Assembly: GCF_003286085.1 (NCBI RefSeq)
Contig: NW_020825312.1
Coordinates: forward strand, 3,720,001 to 3,784,000
Direction: 5' to 3'
From: Drosophila persimilis
Taxonomy: Eukaryota > Arthropoda > Insecta > Diptera > Drosophilidae
Length of the DNA stretch: 64,000 nt
The notes under the pieces were generated by a model. That model was not told the DNA's origin. It saw only the letters and a list, made by a program, of their open reading frames with translations, and made no database searches. The translations under genes and the position numbers were made by a program. Shown piece after piece: positions 1-11,431 of the stretch. Position 1 is the first letter of the stretch. Each line of letters begins with the position of its first letter.

Positions 1-2559
1 CGAGAGATAGCAGCCCACACAGATTTGTAATATGTATCGTAACCACAGTAAGAATCGTGGCAATTATAGTAATAGCAGGAAGACTATACTATCTCAGATC
101 TGCCAGCAAATACAGTGATGGCTCCCTTATCGGAATTGAGTAAGAGAATGAAATCTATCGGAGTACTACTATATGCACATACATACATATGTACATACAT
201 GTGCATAATCTTATCAATAAGTAAAAAACGTTCCACTACGAATGGGAAAGGGCAACCCCATACCATGGATCGACCATTAGCTGCTGCCGGAGGAAGGCCT
301 GCTGCAAACTTTTTTAAGCCGCAATGTTTGGTGGTCTTTAAAGAGATTGTAAAGCCGTTTTTCGACATTTACACTCGGTACGAGTGCTTCGGCTTGGGGC
401 ATGGCACGAATGCGCTCCGTTCAAAGTCCAAATTTCAGCCACAAACCAGCCAAACCCGCCAAACAATTGTGCATCGTGGGGCACCCAGGGGGTGGTGGTG
501 GTCGTGGTGGTCGTGGTGGTGCCATGCACTGCAGGCCTCTCTGACTGTGAGAAAGTTTTAATGGAATGCAGTCAAACCACTGTGGAGACGGCGCACTCTG
601 CGGTAGAGAGGCGTGAAGTGGAGTGGGGTTTTGGGGGGGCTGGCATGGGGCTTGCCAGCATAAAGCGCAGCATAAGCCAGAGCAGCGGCCAGGCCAGTGA
701 GTGCAAGCGAGACAGCACTGTGGTGTGCAGACGAAAGAAACCATCAATGGGAAAAACAACTAACAACGAGAACACACACACACACACACTCACATGAACT
801 AAAAGAGAGAGGAAGAGAGAGAGCGAAAGAGAGATGGAGATGGAGAGCAGAGGGCGAAAAACAAATGCAATTGTAAATGTAGAAATGCTGGTGACTTCTT
901 GAGGCCTCAGTTGAGGGGGAAATGGTGGAGTGGTGGAGTGGTGGACGGAGAGAGCTGGGAAGCTGGAGGCTACTGGACTGGTGGGCTGCTCTGTAGAGGC
1001 TCCAGAGATTGCACACTGCATTGTTCAAGTGGAGCAACAAAAGATGGAGAGCTTGAGATGCAGTTGCTGCTGTCGCTGTCGCTGTCTCTGTCTCTGTCTC
1101 TGTGTCTGTGCCTGTGTCTGTGCCTGTGTCTGTTCAATTACAAACCGTACATATTTGCAAAGACGAGGCAAAGTGCGGTACAAAGTACAGGCCGTATTGC
1201 AATTACAGCTGCCTCTCTCTCGCCTTTCTCGCCGTTCGATGTTATTTGTTATTGTGGAATGCCAGACCCAGACCCCAGACCCCAACCCCCAACCCCCACC
1301 CCTCCCCCTTATTAACAATTGTAATTTAAACGCTCTTTGGAATTTCTCGCTTCTCTTTTTGCTTTTTTTATTTTTCCAGGAAATTCAGGCAAAAGTTGAA
1401 ATCAGTGTTGCCGTAGCCCGGGAATTTGCATTCATTTAATACATACATCTGTATGTATGGGCACACACTTACCAGGGCGGGCGTGAAAATACAGGGCTGG
1501 AGCAGCGAACTTTTGCAACTACGAGTGTTTTGGATTTGAAACTGTTTTTGAAACCAATCCAAACCGAACGAACACGAACCAGCTACAAGTCAAGATCGAG
1601 ACACATGGACCCGTGGAGCGCCTTCTCCCAGCACCAACCGAATGCACACTGACACAAGGCCTCCCTGGGCGCATGAATGGCATGGGAACAGAAAATCTCA
1701 GCCAAGAAATACCAAAGTGGAAAGACACAACACAACAACATAGGAAAATCATAATCAAAGGCCAGGCCAGCCCAGGAGGCAAGGCAACAAACAGAGGAAT
1801 AAAAGAGCTCAAAAGACAAGATCTACGAGGAGGAGAGAGGAGGGAGGAGGGAGGGGGAGGAGGAGGAAGGAGGAGGAGAGACCCAAACCTAAAACGAGGC
1901 GGCAGCCCCGCAATGGAATGGAATGCAGTCGTGCAACTTTTCTACAAACTCCGCCGCATAAAAACGCTAAAGTTGGAGCTGCTTTTCGAGTTTTCTGATT
2001 GGAATAAACCAAAGCCAGTCTCTGTCTCTACCTCCGTCTCAGTCCAAGCTCTGGGCCTGGCTGGGCCTGGGTGATTGGAGTTTTTACTTGTTCTCGTTCT
2101 CCCTGTTGTTGTAAGTGAAGGTAACCGCAGAGGCTCAACCATGGAAAAGGTTGTGTGTTGTGTTGTGTTGTGTCTCTCTCTGTGTATGTACCATGGGAGC
2201 CCCTGAGCCAAAGCCGATACTGTGGGAAACTATTATAAACACTTTACCATTCTTTTTGTTGTTGTCTTCGAGATTGGAATGCGGTGATACCAGATACGAC
2301 AACAACAACATGAGACGGAACAGAGCAGGACAGATATACATATACATATACATATACATATGTATATATGTATGGCCAGAGAGACAGAAAGAAGATACCA
2401 GAGACCCATGCATGAATCGTCATCGTGCTCGAATCTCATGAAGAGAGAGAGAGGGAAGAGACCATCAACAAAAAAAATAAAGCAGGAGGAGGGAGGCTAC
2501 CTTCTTGGGTCGAATCTTTAGATACCCTTCCAGATCCATCCCTTTCTATAAAGCCGATC

Positions 2560-2680
2560 GTCCTACTATGTCTGCTGTAGGACTTGCCTATATCGACTAG
2601 GGTGTTCATGTTGATCAAGAATATTAATACTTTAAGAGACCAGAATCAGACATATTTCCTTCCCTAAGTGGCATGCATCT
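2560..2680 (+). repeat. Degenerate copy of a dispersed Drosophila repeat
   Basis: The text around CGACTAGGGTGTTCATGTTG followed by GATCAAGAATATT matches the layout of the copy at about 38270-38396 (CCGACTAGGATATTGATGCT then GATCGTGGTCGGAAACG). The layout recalls the short abundant Drosophila repeats of the INE-1/DINE-1 kind. The family assignment is from memory and tentative; the similarity between copies is directly visible. Confidence 0.4.
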
Positions 2681-3516
2681 AGTCAGTATAATAATACTCT
2701 CTCGCAGAGCATCACAAGGCATCAACAAACATACACGACACACAAAGAACATTCTTGCATGATCTCCCTCTCTCTCTCTCTCTATCTCCACCTTCTTCTT
2801 ATGCGAGTTCGAGCGCGAGTGCGTGTTTGTGTGTGTGTTTGTGTTTGTGTGTATGCTGTGGCCTTCCAAGAAATGCAGAACCACACAAAACGACCGCCGA
2901 CGTCGCCAACGATGTCGATAAAACATGGGATGCTGGGCTCTGGAGCTCATGATTCGCTTCTCTTTCCAACAAAGGGCAATATTGTAATCATAATAAATGC
3001 GCCTGAGCCGCTGCTGCAGAATGCATTAAGAGCGGCCTCATGCCGTCCCTGTCTGTCTGACGGTCTACCCTATTGAACATTGATCGATTGTCCAAAAACT
3101 AACGGCGGCTCAGTTCAAAGACCTCCCCGCCCGCCCGCCACCGCCAACCGTGCCGGCGGTGTAATAGGGAATGGGAATTGGAAAAGCCAGCCAAAGAAAG
3201 AAAACCCAAAGTCAAGTCGTGCTCGCCTTTATCATGGCAGCATCGCATCGCATCGCATCTCTTCCCTTACATCCAATCTATGAGACTTGGTATGTGGGTA
3301 CGCTCTCATGGAAATTCCCGAGAGCGCATTAAATGCGCCTCGTTAGTGGAAATAATGGTTGAAAGGTCGTTTTTCACGCCGGACGAGACGAGACGAGACG
3401 AGAGGGGGCGAGACAAGGCAAGGCGAGGCTCAAAGGCCGGCAAGAGATGATTCAGCTGGAGAGCTCAGAAAATTCCGGGAATTCCAGAATGTAATTTTCT
3501 TCATCTTATGCTGCCT

Positions 3517-3537
3517 CCCCCCCCCCCCCCCCCCCCC
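3517..3537. repeat. Poly-C homopolymer of 21 bases
   Basis: An uninterrupted run of 21 C sits in otherwise unremarkable non-coding DNA. Long C/G homopolymers are uncommon in Drosophila, where A/T runs dominate, and the exact length may be uncertain because of sequencing. Confidence 0.9.
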
Positions 3538-6500
3538 TTTCGCCTGTGTCCCTTTCAAGGGCCGCCCTGGTCCATTCCCATTCATGCTGATTGCCGTCGC
3601 GTCTGCTGGCGATAACAAATGAAAATAGGATGAAAGACAATACTTGTATCCCATTGTGTTCTGTTCTATTTCGGGAAAATTCAACTCCCACCATTTCCCC
3701 TACACGTGAGAGCTGTTGATTAAGCACGTCGCGTCGTTTTATTGGTGAAAAGCGTGGAAAATCCACTCCATATTCGTTCTTTCTTCAGTGCAGTGTGGGA
3801 GTAAGAATTACAGGGACCACCACCAGCGTTGTGTAGGTGTATTGTGGGATTAGGTGTGGGTGTGGGCACGGGTGCGGCGACAGACTGCAATGGAGACTGG
3901 CAATAATGGAAAAAGTTGCATCTCGACGAATCGCGACGTTGGCAGCGCAAAATATTGAGCTCGGCTCGGGCAAAGCTCAAGCTGAGGCGACTGACTTTCT
4001 CTTTGTTGTGTATTGTTGCCTTCTCAGAAATGAACGCAAAAGTTCAAAGCAATGAAGCATAAAAGGCACAGCAAAAAGCATAGTGAACATTGGCAACAAT
4101 GCACAACAATTTTGAGCTGGGCTGGAAGGACAGAAAGCAAACGGAACGGCAGAGGCACGGCACGGTCTTTGACCATGGTTTATGGATGGACTAGGGCTGC
4201 TCTTCTGCTTCTGTTTCTGCAGAGCGGAGCACGCATGAGTGCACCACTTCCGTTCAGAGCGGATGTGCCAGACAAAGAAGGTAATGCTTTGCTGGTGAGT
4301 GACAGAGAGGAGAAGAGCGGATAAGAGTGGAGTGGCGCAGGGCTGGGCTCGGATTATGTGACATGAGCGTGTGTGTGTGTGCGTAAAAGGAAGTGCATTA
4401 CACATAGTGTATCGTGTATCGTAAAAAGTAAAGTGTGTACCCAGCAAGCGACGAGTCATACAACATCTGCTTCTTGGTGTACGATGATGCCATGATGATA
4501 CTATTAGAAACAAACAATTCCAATTAACTTGGAACGGAAACGGGAGAGAAGTTCTCTGCGGACTCGTGTGTCATAGCCTGACCTTCTAGTCTGTTAAATT
4601 TGAGAGCAAACTGGTATATTATTTTGCATGGCTGTAGTCATCGTTTAATTATATAGACGAAACCGCCTATTGCGTATTCCAAAATTCGGATGAATACAAA
4701 ATTGGTGCCATTGTGCCCGACAACAGCCATCAGACAATTGAGAATGTTGTTTTTAAACGAAGACTGAGGGGGGTTGCGAGGTTGTATAAAAAAATAGGGT
4801 TACCATATGGTTACCAGCCTAAAAATGCCGTGCAAACAGTCGTGTGTCACATTTTGTTGTGATGTTTACATTTTCACAATCAGAAAAATTGGCAACGCCC
4901 TGACGGTAAACAGAAATGGGTAATTTTGTAAACAATTTGCAGTAAAACAACATTGCAAGCATTTAGCAACTCTACGGTCGCCATCTTTTTATGAAACATT
5001 CGCTGCTGGTTGTGTTGTGTACGAGCGAACGGACACACAAAAACATATGCACAAAAACCACCCGACAAAAATTAAGCAAACGTTTTCGCCACATATGACT
5101 AACGATTTGAGCTGATGTTTTTGCTTATTAATTTACACTGCTTTTTAGCTATATTTACTCATCACTAAATGCATTTACATATTCGACCTTTTCTTAACCA
5201 CACCAAATCACATTCGACAATTTTGTCAAATGCACAACAGTTGTACGATAGCCGTGTGCTGGTGTGCGAGTTGTGGTTTTTTTTCTCGGGCATGTTAGTG
5301 AACGTAAAAGCAAATACACGAAAATGTGTTTCAGCTTTTGGTCGTCTGATGTCAGAGCATTTTTGGGGTTAAATTCGGTTAAAATACACTAAATATACAC
5401 AACTGCAGCTCACCTTGACAATTTTTCTCTTATATTGAAAAACTCAAGTTCCCCTAGTGATTTCCCTTTTGCTGTGAGATTCGGTGTCACAGAAAAAAGC
5501 ATATACAGTGCTGTTTTCACAGTTATATTGATTTTCTCGTGAGCTAAATGATCGGAAAATAAAACGAACACTTTGACACGTACACGCTCTTTTCTTTTAC
5601 AAGTTCCGTTTTTGTCAACAATTTCAATGCCAACTATCACAATGGAGTCCGAGAAATACTTTAGTTTTTGTACTTATTATTTGTTATTCTATGATTAAAT
5701 GCAGAAGTTTATATCAACATCGAAGTGCCGCGGTGAGAATATCCATGTTTATCATTCGAGTAATTTTTTCCGAATGACAGCACCGAGTCGAGCCGAGCCG
5801 AGACGAGCGTGTTTTTGCGTTTCGCCGTCGAGTAAAAGCGAGACGACACAACTAACCGCACAGGGTAGATTTCTAAGAAGGTATGGTATGCATCAGAGTG
5901 AGCATAAGAGAGAATTAAACCATACCTTGATGTTGGTGTTTATTTACCCATTCTGCGCTTTAGAACAGCTGCAAATTGGGAAAACCTTTATAAAATAAAC
6001 CCCAACTTAATGCAAGAATACAATTAATTTATTTATGGTCTGCATTTGGACATTCTCTTCGCATTCGGCATATTCGTCAAAACAACATATGGAAACTTCC
6101 ACTCCACCCTCGAATGACTGGCCATGACGATGAACTGCATCCATAATCGTGTTGGCGCAGGCTCGTACAACCCTCTACTACGGCTAGTATTAGTACGCAA
6201 GATGTACCGTACAACCGCCAGGACCAGCACTACGGTTATCCTTTTCCCACTAGCCAGAGCCCATTGGAACCTCCAGGATCATTGATTTTTTCGAGCTTCT
6301 GCCAGGGCATGCGCCGGGAACGGCTGTTGGCCGCGGCGCGTGTCAATGCACCATCGCTGCTGCAGTCACCCGGCCCTGCCCACAAACAATTCCTCCGGCA
6401 CCTTCCAGAGGCAGACGCTCGCTCCTCTGCCTGGGCGGAACGGGATCGGGATGGAGAGGCGAGTGCGTCGACAGCAGCTGCGGTTTTTTGTGTATGCGCC

Positions 6501-7339
6501 TTTTTCACTCCGACCCTCACCTTTCCTCTGGCACTCTGTCTCTTTCTCTGCCTCGCTATCTCGCTTTAGCCTGTCTGGTCTTTTGTTGTTTCATTCGACA
6601 GCTGAAAATTCAGGGCAGTCTCTTATCACAACAGTATCTTTAAGCCAGGATGGACCTAAAACTCCAAATGGAAAATTCTACAGAATTCTAGAAATTGTTA
6701 CCAGCTACAAGACTCGAGAACCTTCCTCGGGGTAGCTTAAAAATCTATTAATTAGCTCTATATTTGCTCTATTTCTTACCTCATTAAGTCATTCTGGGTA
6801 AATATTCAAAAAATCTGATCCCAAAACTGATACAGGCCACCGCTTATCACCACGAACATTCTGGGGTTAATGAAGTGGGACATAAAAAGTTATAGAAGAT
6901 CGATTTGACTACCCCCCGAACCAAAAGCAGAATCACTCTTTTTATTTTTTATTTACTATTTACTATTAAAAATCAGTTTTACTTAAACTATGTTCTAATA
7001 TCTATGATATCCAACGATGATATCTATGATATTATTTATATTTACAATGGATTAATACTTTTTTTAAGAGTTTAATAGTTAGATTTATATATAAATTTTG
7101 ATGAGATGATATCAAGAAAATTTGGAGACGTTTAAGTCTACGTGGGATTTAAGGGTGATTCAGCTGCATTGTGCCTATATCAGTCAATGGTTAATTTTAT
7201 CCCCAGTTTTGGGGATGTAAAGATCTCTTTCAATCATTGTGGTCCGAACTATCTATGGTCCGAGGAATTATCATTGTCTTGTACAACAAGACTTTGCAAC
7301 GTAGGAGATGTTTACTTTTTGAGTTTTTAAGTTTATTTT

Positions 7340-8630
7340 GGCATTTGTAACTGGCATAACTGTTCTGATGTGTGGTCCCTAGTGAAGTGAAAACAGAGGT
7401 AGCAGTGGAATAATATTGCCGTTGAAGGTTAAGTTTGGTAGGTGTTTACTTCTTAAATTGAAATATACGTTTACTGATTCGCTTTCGTTTATTTTTTTGC
7501 CCATGTCCGTGGAAACTCGAGGTCAAGTTTGAGTTGCTCAGCAACGACTTTTTAGCAGGATGATGAGAGCATGGCAGTATTATAAACGAAAGTAGCGACC
7601 AGGAAGTTACCTGGGTTGTCATGGAAATAGGGTATGCAAAATTGGACCAAGAGCGCTGTCTTGTGCGTTTTTATACCAGAAATCGCGTGTAATCATTGTA
7701 ACAATAAAAGTTCTTTCACTCAGGAATGATTTGATGACCGAATACCGGGGGACTGGTAAGAGGATCTTTGGTTTGTATAAAAGGTCCTTGTGCCAGACTT
7801 TGTCGAAAGTTTGTTTCACATCGAGAAACACCCCTGAACAATATTACTTGGTTTCATATGCGTTGGGAATGAGATGAAAAGCTCTGTGAACTTGCTCCGG
7901 AGTCCCATGCTGTCTCCTTAACCAAAATTGATGCTGTGCAGCTTTCCGCCACCATTCTGCTCAAGAATATTCTTTCAAATGTCTTTGAGAGAACTGGCAG
8001 GGCTGCCGCTGGCTTGCCTGGCTTTAAAATCATCACAATCAGGCCATTGAGTGGGTAAGTGACCGATGCAAGGAATGGCCTAAAAGTTGCCTACTGAAAC
8101 GAGAAACATAATTCCCTTGCCTGCAAGCAGTCTAGCAATGCGATTATCAATTAAGTGGTGCCCAGGAGATATTTTTTTGACAAGGACTTTAACTTCCGCT
8201 TGGACTTCAGCGGGAGAAACTGGCTTGGCTGGTAATGACATCTTTAAGGGCGCTTCTAATTACCAGGAGACTGCTAGCGTGTGATCTTGAGGTGCGACAT
8301 CGGCTTGCAAACTCTTCTGCTTTTTCAGAGTCTGGTTCGACCCACGATCCGTTGTCACTCGTTACTGGAGAGCTGCACAGTGGGTGCCTCTTGATGAATT
8401 TCCAGAGATTAACTTGTCCACTTTCGAATGAATCGGCTCTTTTTAGCGTTTCTTAGCCTTCTCTTGATACGCAAAGGTTTTCGATGGGAGGATTAGGTGA
8501 TGCAACAGGTCGGGTCGAGTGCACCTCGGATGCGCGTGTGTCTGCGAATAGAGCTGTTTTCGAGATAAGACTGTTAAGATTGCGTATAGCTGAATCAGTG
8601 TCTTCTGGCACAGTACTCCGCACTCAGAGC
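7340..8630 (-). mobile_element. Decayed jockey-clade non-LTR retrotransposon fragment (ORF2, linker plus reverse transcriptase)
   Basis: Read on the minus strand, successive short frames give jockey/Doc/F-type ORF2 blocks in the right order. A linker piece with DTDSAIRNLNSLI is followed by a region ending LWKFIKRHP, then MILKPGKP and PVLSKTFERIFLSRM, then RRQHGTPEQVHR, then FLDVKQTFDKVWHK and FLSERTFIV, then a spoiled active-site region (ATFVYNTAMLSS where active elements have an ADD-type motif), and finally INESESVNVYFNLRS. Several stops and frameshifts separate these blocks. The catalytic Asp pair is lost, so the copy is dead. Both ends are ragged, and no poly-A tail or target duplication was found. 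Confidence 0.85.
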
Positions 8631-9868
8631 AGCTCTCAAAACTACATGTATTTTCCTTTAGCTGATACGCATGTTTCTACTTTCCAGCTGCCCCTTAGTA
8701 CATATTGAAAGATTAGAACAAATAATATTATTCAAATGGGAATAGGTTCCGCTGATATTGTTTGGTCTCTCCCACCATTGATCTTTGTTCCTATACTTCA
8801 ATACTGATAAAAGTATCGTCTGTATGTGGGTACGGCAAACCATAAAACAATATTCCTTTCTATCGCATATACCCTGCAAAATCTTGTATACTTTTGGGTT
8901 GTCGACTTGAAGAGTTCAGTCTTGTTGATAACATAATAAATAAATGAGCCTAGCCAGATTTTTATTCCGTTGGCGAATAATAAATAAAGATTAGATAAAT
9001 AAAAATTTTCTGAGATACTGCATTGAAGTTTTACGTTCTCATATATGAGATGGTATTCAATTTCATTCTGATAATCTCACCTTGTAGATTGATCGATTTA
9101 TATACATAATAAATTTTCTTTGTTTCTTATTAAGGGTAATTTTAACTGCCCATACACAAAAGATTCTACTAAATATTGTGTTTAATCAAAGGTGTTGCTC
9201 TTTGCTATTTTTAATTAAAAATCCATGGCATGTCACAGTGGCTATATCTGGCGCGCTGACGGCTTGCAGTAATTAATTTCAAAGGAAATACCAGCACGTT
9301 TATCAGTGGGACTTGGGCAGATACAATAAGATTGCCCGGTTGAATCATGTATGGAAATCGGAATGGTGACAGCATGCGACATTCGCATAGTGAACCTAGC
9401 AACGCAACCGAACCGCAGACGCGATGAACTTTTATGATTTTATAAATAAATGATGCTAAATTTACCGAGAAGATGTCGCGACGCATTTCAAAAATCTGCC
9501 CGTCTAGACGACTTTGACAGGTCTCCTCTGGAGGAGAGAGACCAAGTCGAATACGGAGTCCACAGTTCAACCGAAATCCGGCGGAGATGCAAATTTTATT
9601 TGTGGATGGCAAAATGCAGTTTTTCTTCGGCTGTTTTTCATTTTCAGTTGCAAAAGATCATTTTGCTGACCACACACACACACACACACACACACAGACA
9701 GGCGTGAGTCTTGAGCTACTCAACCAAACCACCAACCCCAACCCCCACCCCCACCCACACCCCCACCCGAGAACGCAGTTGTTGGACAAGTTTCAGTTGT
9801 AAATCCCTGGCTCAAGCCAAACGGCCTTGCAAGGCCTTTTAAAGTTGTTGCACTCGCCTTGTTCTTGT

Positions 9869-9901
<33 letters not shown>

Positions 9902-10905
9902 AAGTGTTTATTGTAAGAATACACACCCATACATATTTGAGTACTGCATGACCGATGCAGAGAGTACTAAAACTATGATAAAACGTTGTTACGACGCAGA
10001 GAAAACCGCCACGAGATTAAGGAAGATTATGCTTTTTTCAATAAATGTTTAATATTCCCATGGATCTGATCGATACACATACTATTCCTCATTGTATCAG
10101 TCTATGGAATCTACGGCCTGTGGATCTATTGCACAGGCAGTACAGGTACAAGAGTGTACAAACTTCGACATTAAAGATTGCTCACCAGGGCAGTGTTTGT
10201 ATATATAATTTTCTCGATTGTTTGTTGCTAAGTTTGTGGTTTTTAATTGACAGCCGAATGCAGAGAGTCATAACCGGTTTGCTTTTGCTATATTTTTGCA
10301 TTCTACTCTTGTGCACAGTGATCGGCAATTGGCAAAAAGGTGTCATAACAACAAGTTGGGCACGACTCCGATTCTCGATTAGATTGCCTATTACGACATC
10401 TGCGCTGCCCCTGCTCCAGCTTCTGCACCGCTGAGTGCGCATACCTGCCTTAATCAGGGCTAAGAAGTGAATAGCATAGGAAATTGCCGTCGTGTGCCGG
10501 CAGCTGCAAGCCAATCCAAAGCGATCTGATACCCGAAAAACAGGGCCAACATCTGCCGAGGCCGGCAGCCCCTTGTCTGTGTTCTTATTGTGTCCGCTTT
10601 CAGTGAAAGGATCTCGCGGCACATGACGTTGCCAGCTGGCAGCTGCCACTTCCACTGCCACTGCTCGGGACAGAAGATCCTTTGTCGTAGACTTGAGGCC
10701 ACCGACAGGCGACGAGGGATGCACTAAACACGTCCCAATACAGGCACGAACGATCCACGAAGGTGTGGATCCTGTGGATCTGCCTGGAGCACTCATCAAG
10801 TGATCTCTTCTGCCAACAGATTAAAAACAACATCTTTTGAGTGATATTTTGAGTGAGCATAGCAGCCTGATTGGAGAATATCTGACTCGCTCTCTCCCAG
10901 TGTGG
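8631..10905. other. Non-coding spacer, nothing assigned
   Basis: The spacer contains (CA)n at about 9670-9696, a CCCCAC-rich run near 9735-9768 and a (TTGCTG)n run near 9870-9900. Two open frames on the minus strand, at 9211-9612 and 10182-10799, are unusually long for this AT-rich DNA. Neither shows a family motif, a plausible start context or splice continuity, and I could not identify them. The second might be an old retrocopy, because pieces of plausible protein appear in two frames. Confidence 0.4.
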
Positions 10906-10913
10906 CTTAGCAG

Positions 10914-11423
10914 TAGTGTTGTGTTGCTCATGAGTGAGTGAACAAAAAAGAGTTGTTCACTTAAGTGAGCAACTGAACACGTTCCTTCCAAGCTGTTCTT
11001 TTTTGTTCACTTGTTCTTTTTTGCTCACTTGTTCTTTGTTGTTCACTTGTTCATTTTTGCTCACTTGTTCTCTACTCACTTTTTGCGCAATTTTGCTCCT
11101 CAAAGGGCATTTTGCGTTCTGGCAGCTGTTGCTCATATTTGCTTTTACTTCACACTTTTTGTACTACCGGCAAAACTGTTTATTCTTTTGAAATTCGAAA
11201 TAGTTCGAAGTATATTCGATACTTCGAAAGTATAGTGAAATTTGGAATCATTGCAATTTTTTTTTTTTAGTTTCAAATGTTTGATTAAATGTTTGAAATT
11301 TAACCTATTTTATTTGTGTCAAAATCTGTGGTGCTTAGTGATCTGTGCGTGAACAGTGAGCAATGAGCAACTGAGCAACACTTACTAAAAAAGAACAAAA
11401 TGAGTAATGTTTACCCAACACTA
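10914..11423. mobile_element. Complete 510-bp hAT-like MITE with 8-bp target-site duplication
   Basis: The element is bounded by terminal inverted repeats TAGTGTTG (10914-10921) and CAACACTA (11416-11423), with weaker similarity further inward. It is flanked on both sides by the identical octamer CTTAGCAG (10906-10913 and 11424-11431). An 8-bp duplication with T at position 2 and A at position 7 fits hAT transposons. Inside are four tandem copies of an 18-bp unit (10994-11065) plus a partial fifth. Subterminal GTGAGCAA/TTGCTCAC words occur in opposite orientation near the two ends. There is no transposase frame, so this is a non-autonomous element. Confidence 0.85.
10994..11080. repeat. 18-bp tandem repeat inside the MITE
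   Basis: The units run 10994-11011, 11012-11029, 11030-11047 and 11048-11065, with a shortened fifth to 11080. The consensus is TGTTCTTTTTTGYTCACT. T and C alternate at the Y position between successive units, which suggests duplication of a 36-bp dimer. Confidence 0.9.
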
Positions 11424-11431
11424 CTTAGCAG

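Larger units (their letters stand above)
1..7330. other. Intergenic/possible intronic DNA without a supported gene
   Basis: No frame here keeps a protein-like composition across splice sites. The stretch holds microsatellites ((AC)n at 774-792, TATACA-type repeats at 2334-2362, a GACGA array near 3382-3405), a 21-base C homopolymer at 3517-3537, and a piece of a dispersed repeat near 2560-2680. A GC-rich, codon-like island at about 6100-6480 has no frame I can assign to a family. Because a DIAP1-like fragment lies further right, part of this DNA could be a 5' intron of the neighbouring thread gene, but nothing in the sequence proves that. Confidence 0.5.

Noticed and set aside
384-797. Open frame with a long Val run from GTGGTG repeats, and its minus-strand Thr-rich mirror
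   Set aside because: Translation of simple repeats only; no splice continuity, start context or family similarity.
4795-4815. GGTTACCATATGGTTACC considered as a palindromic operator
   Set aside because: It is a direct repeat of GGTTACC around ATAT, not a true palindrome, and has no neighbouring gene to regulate.
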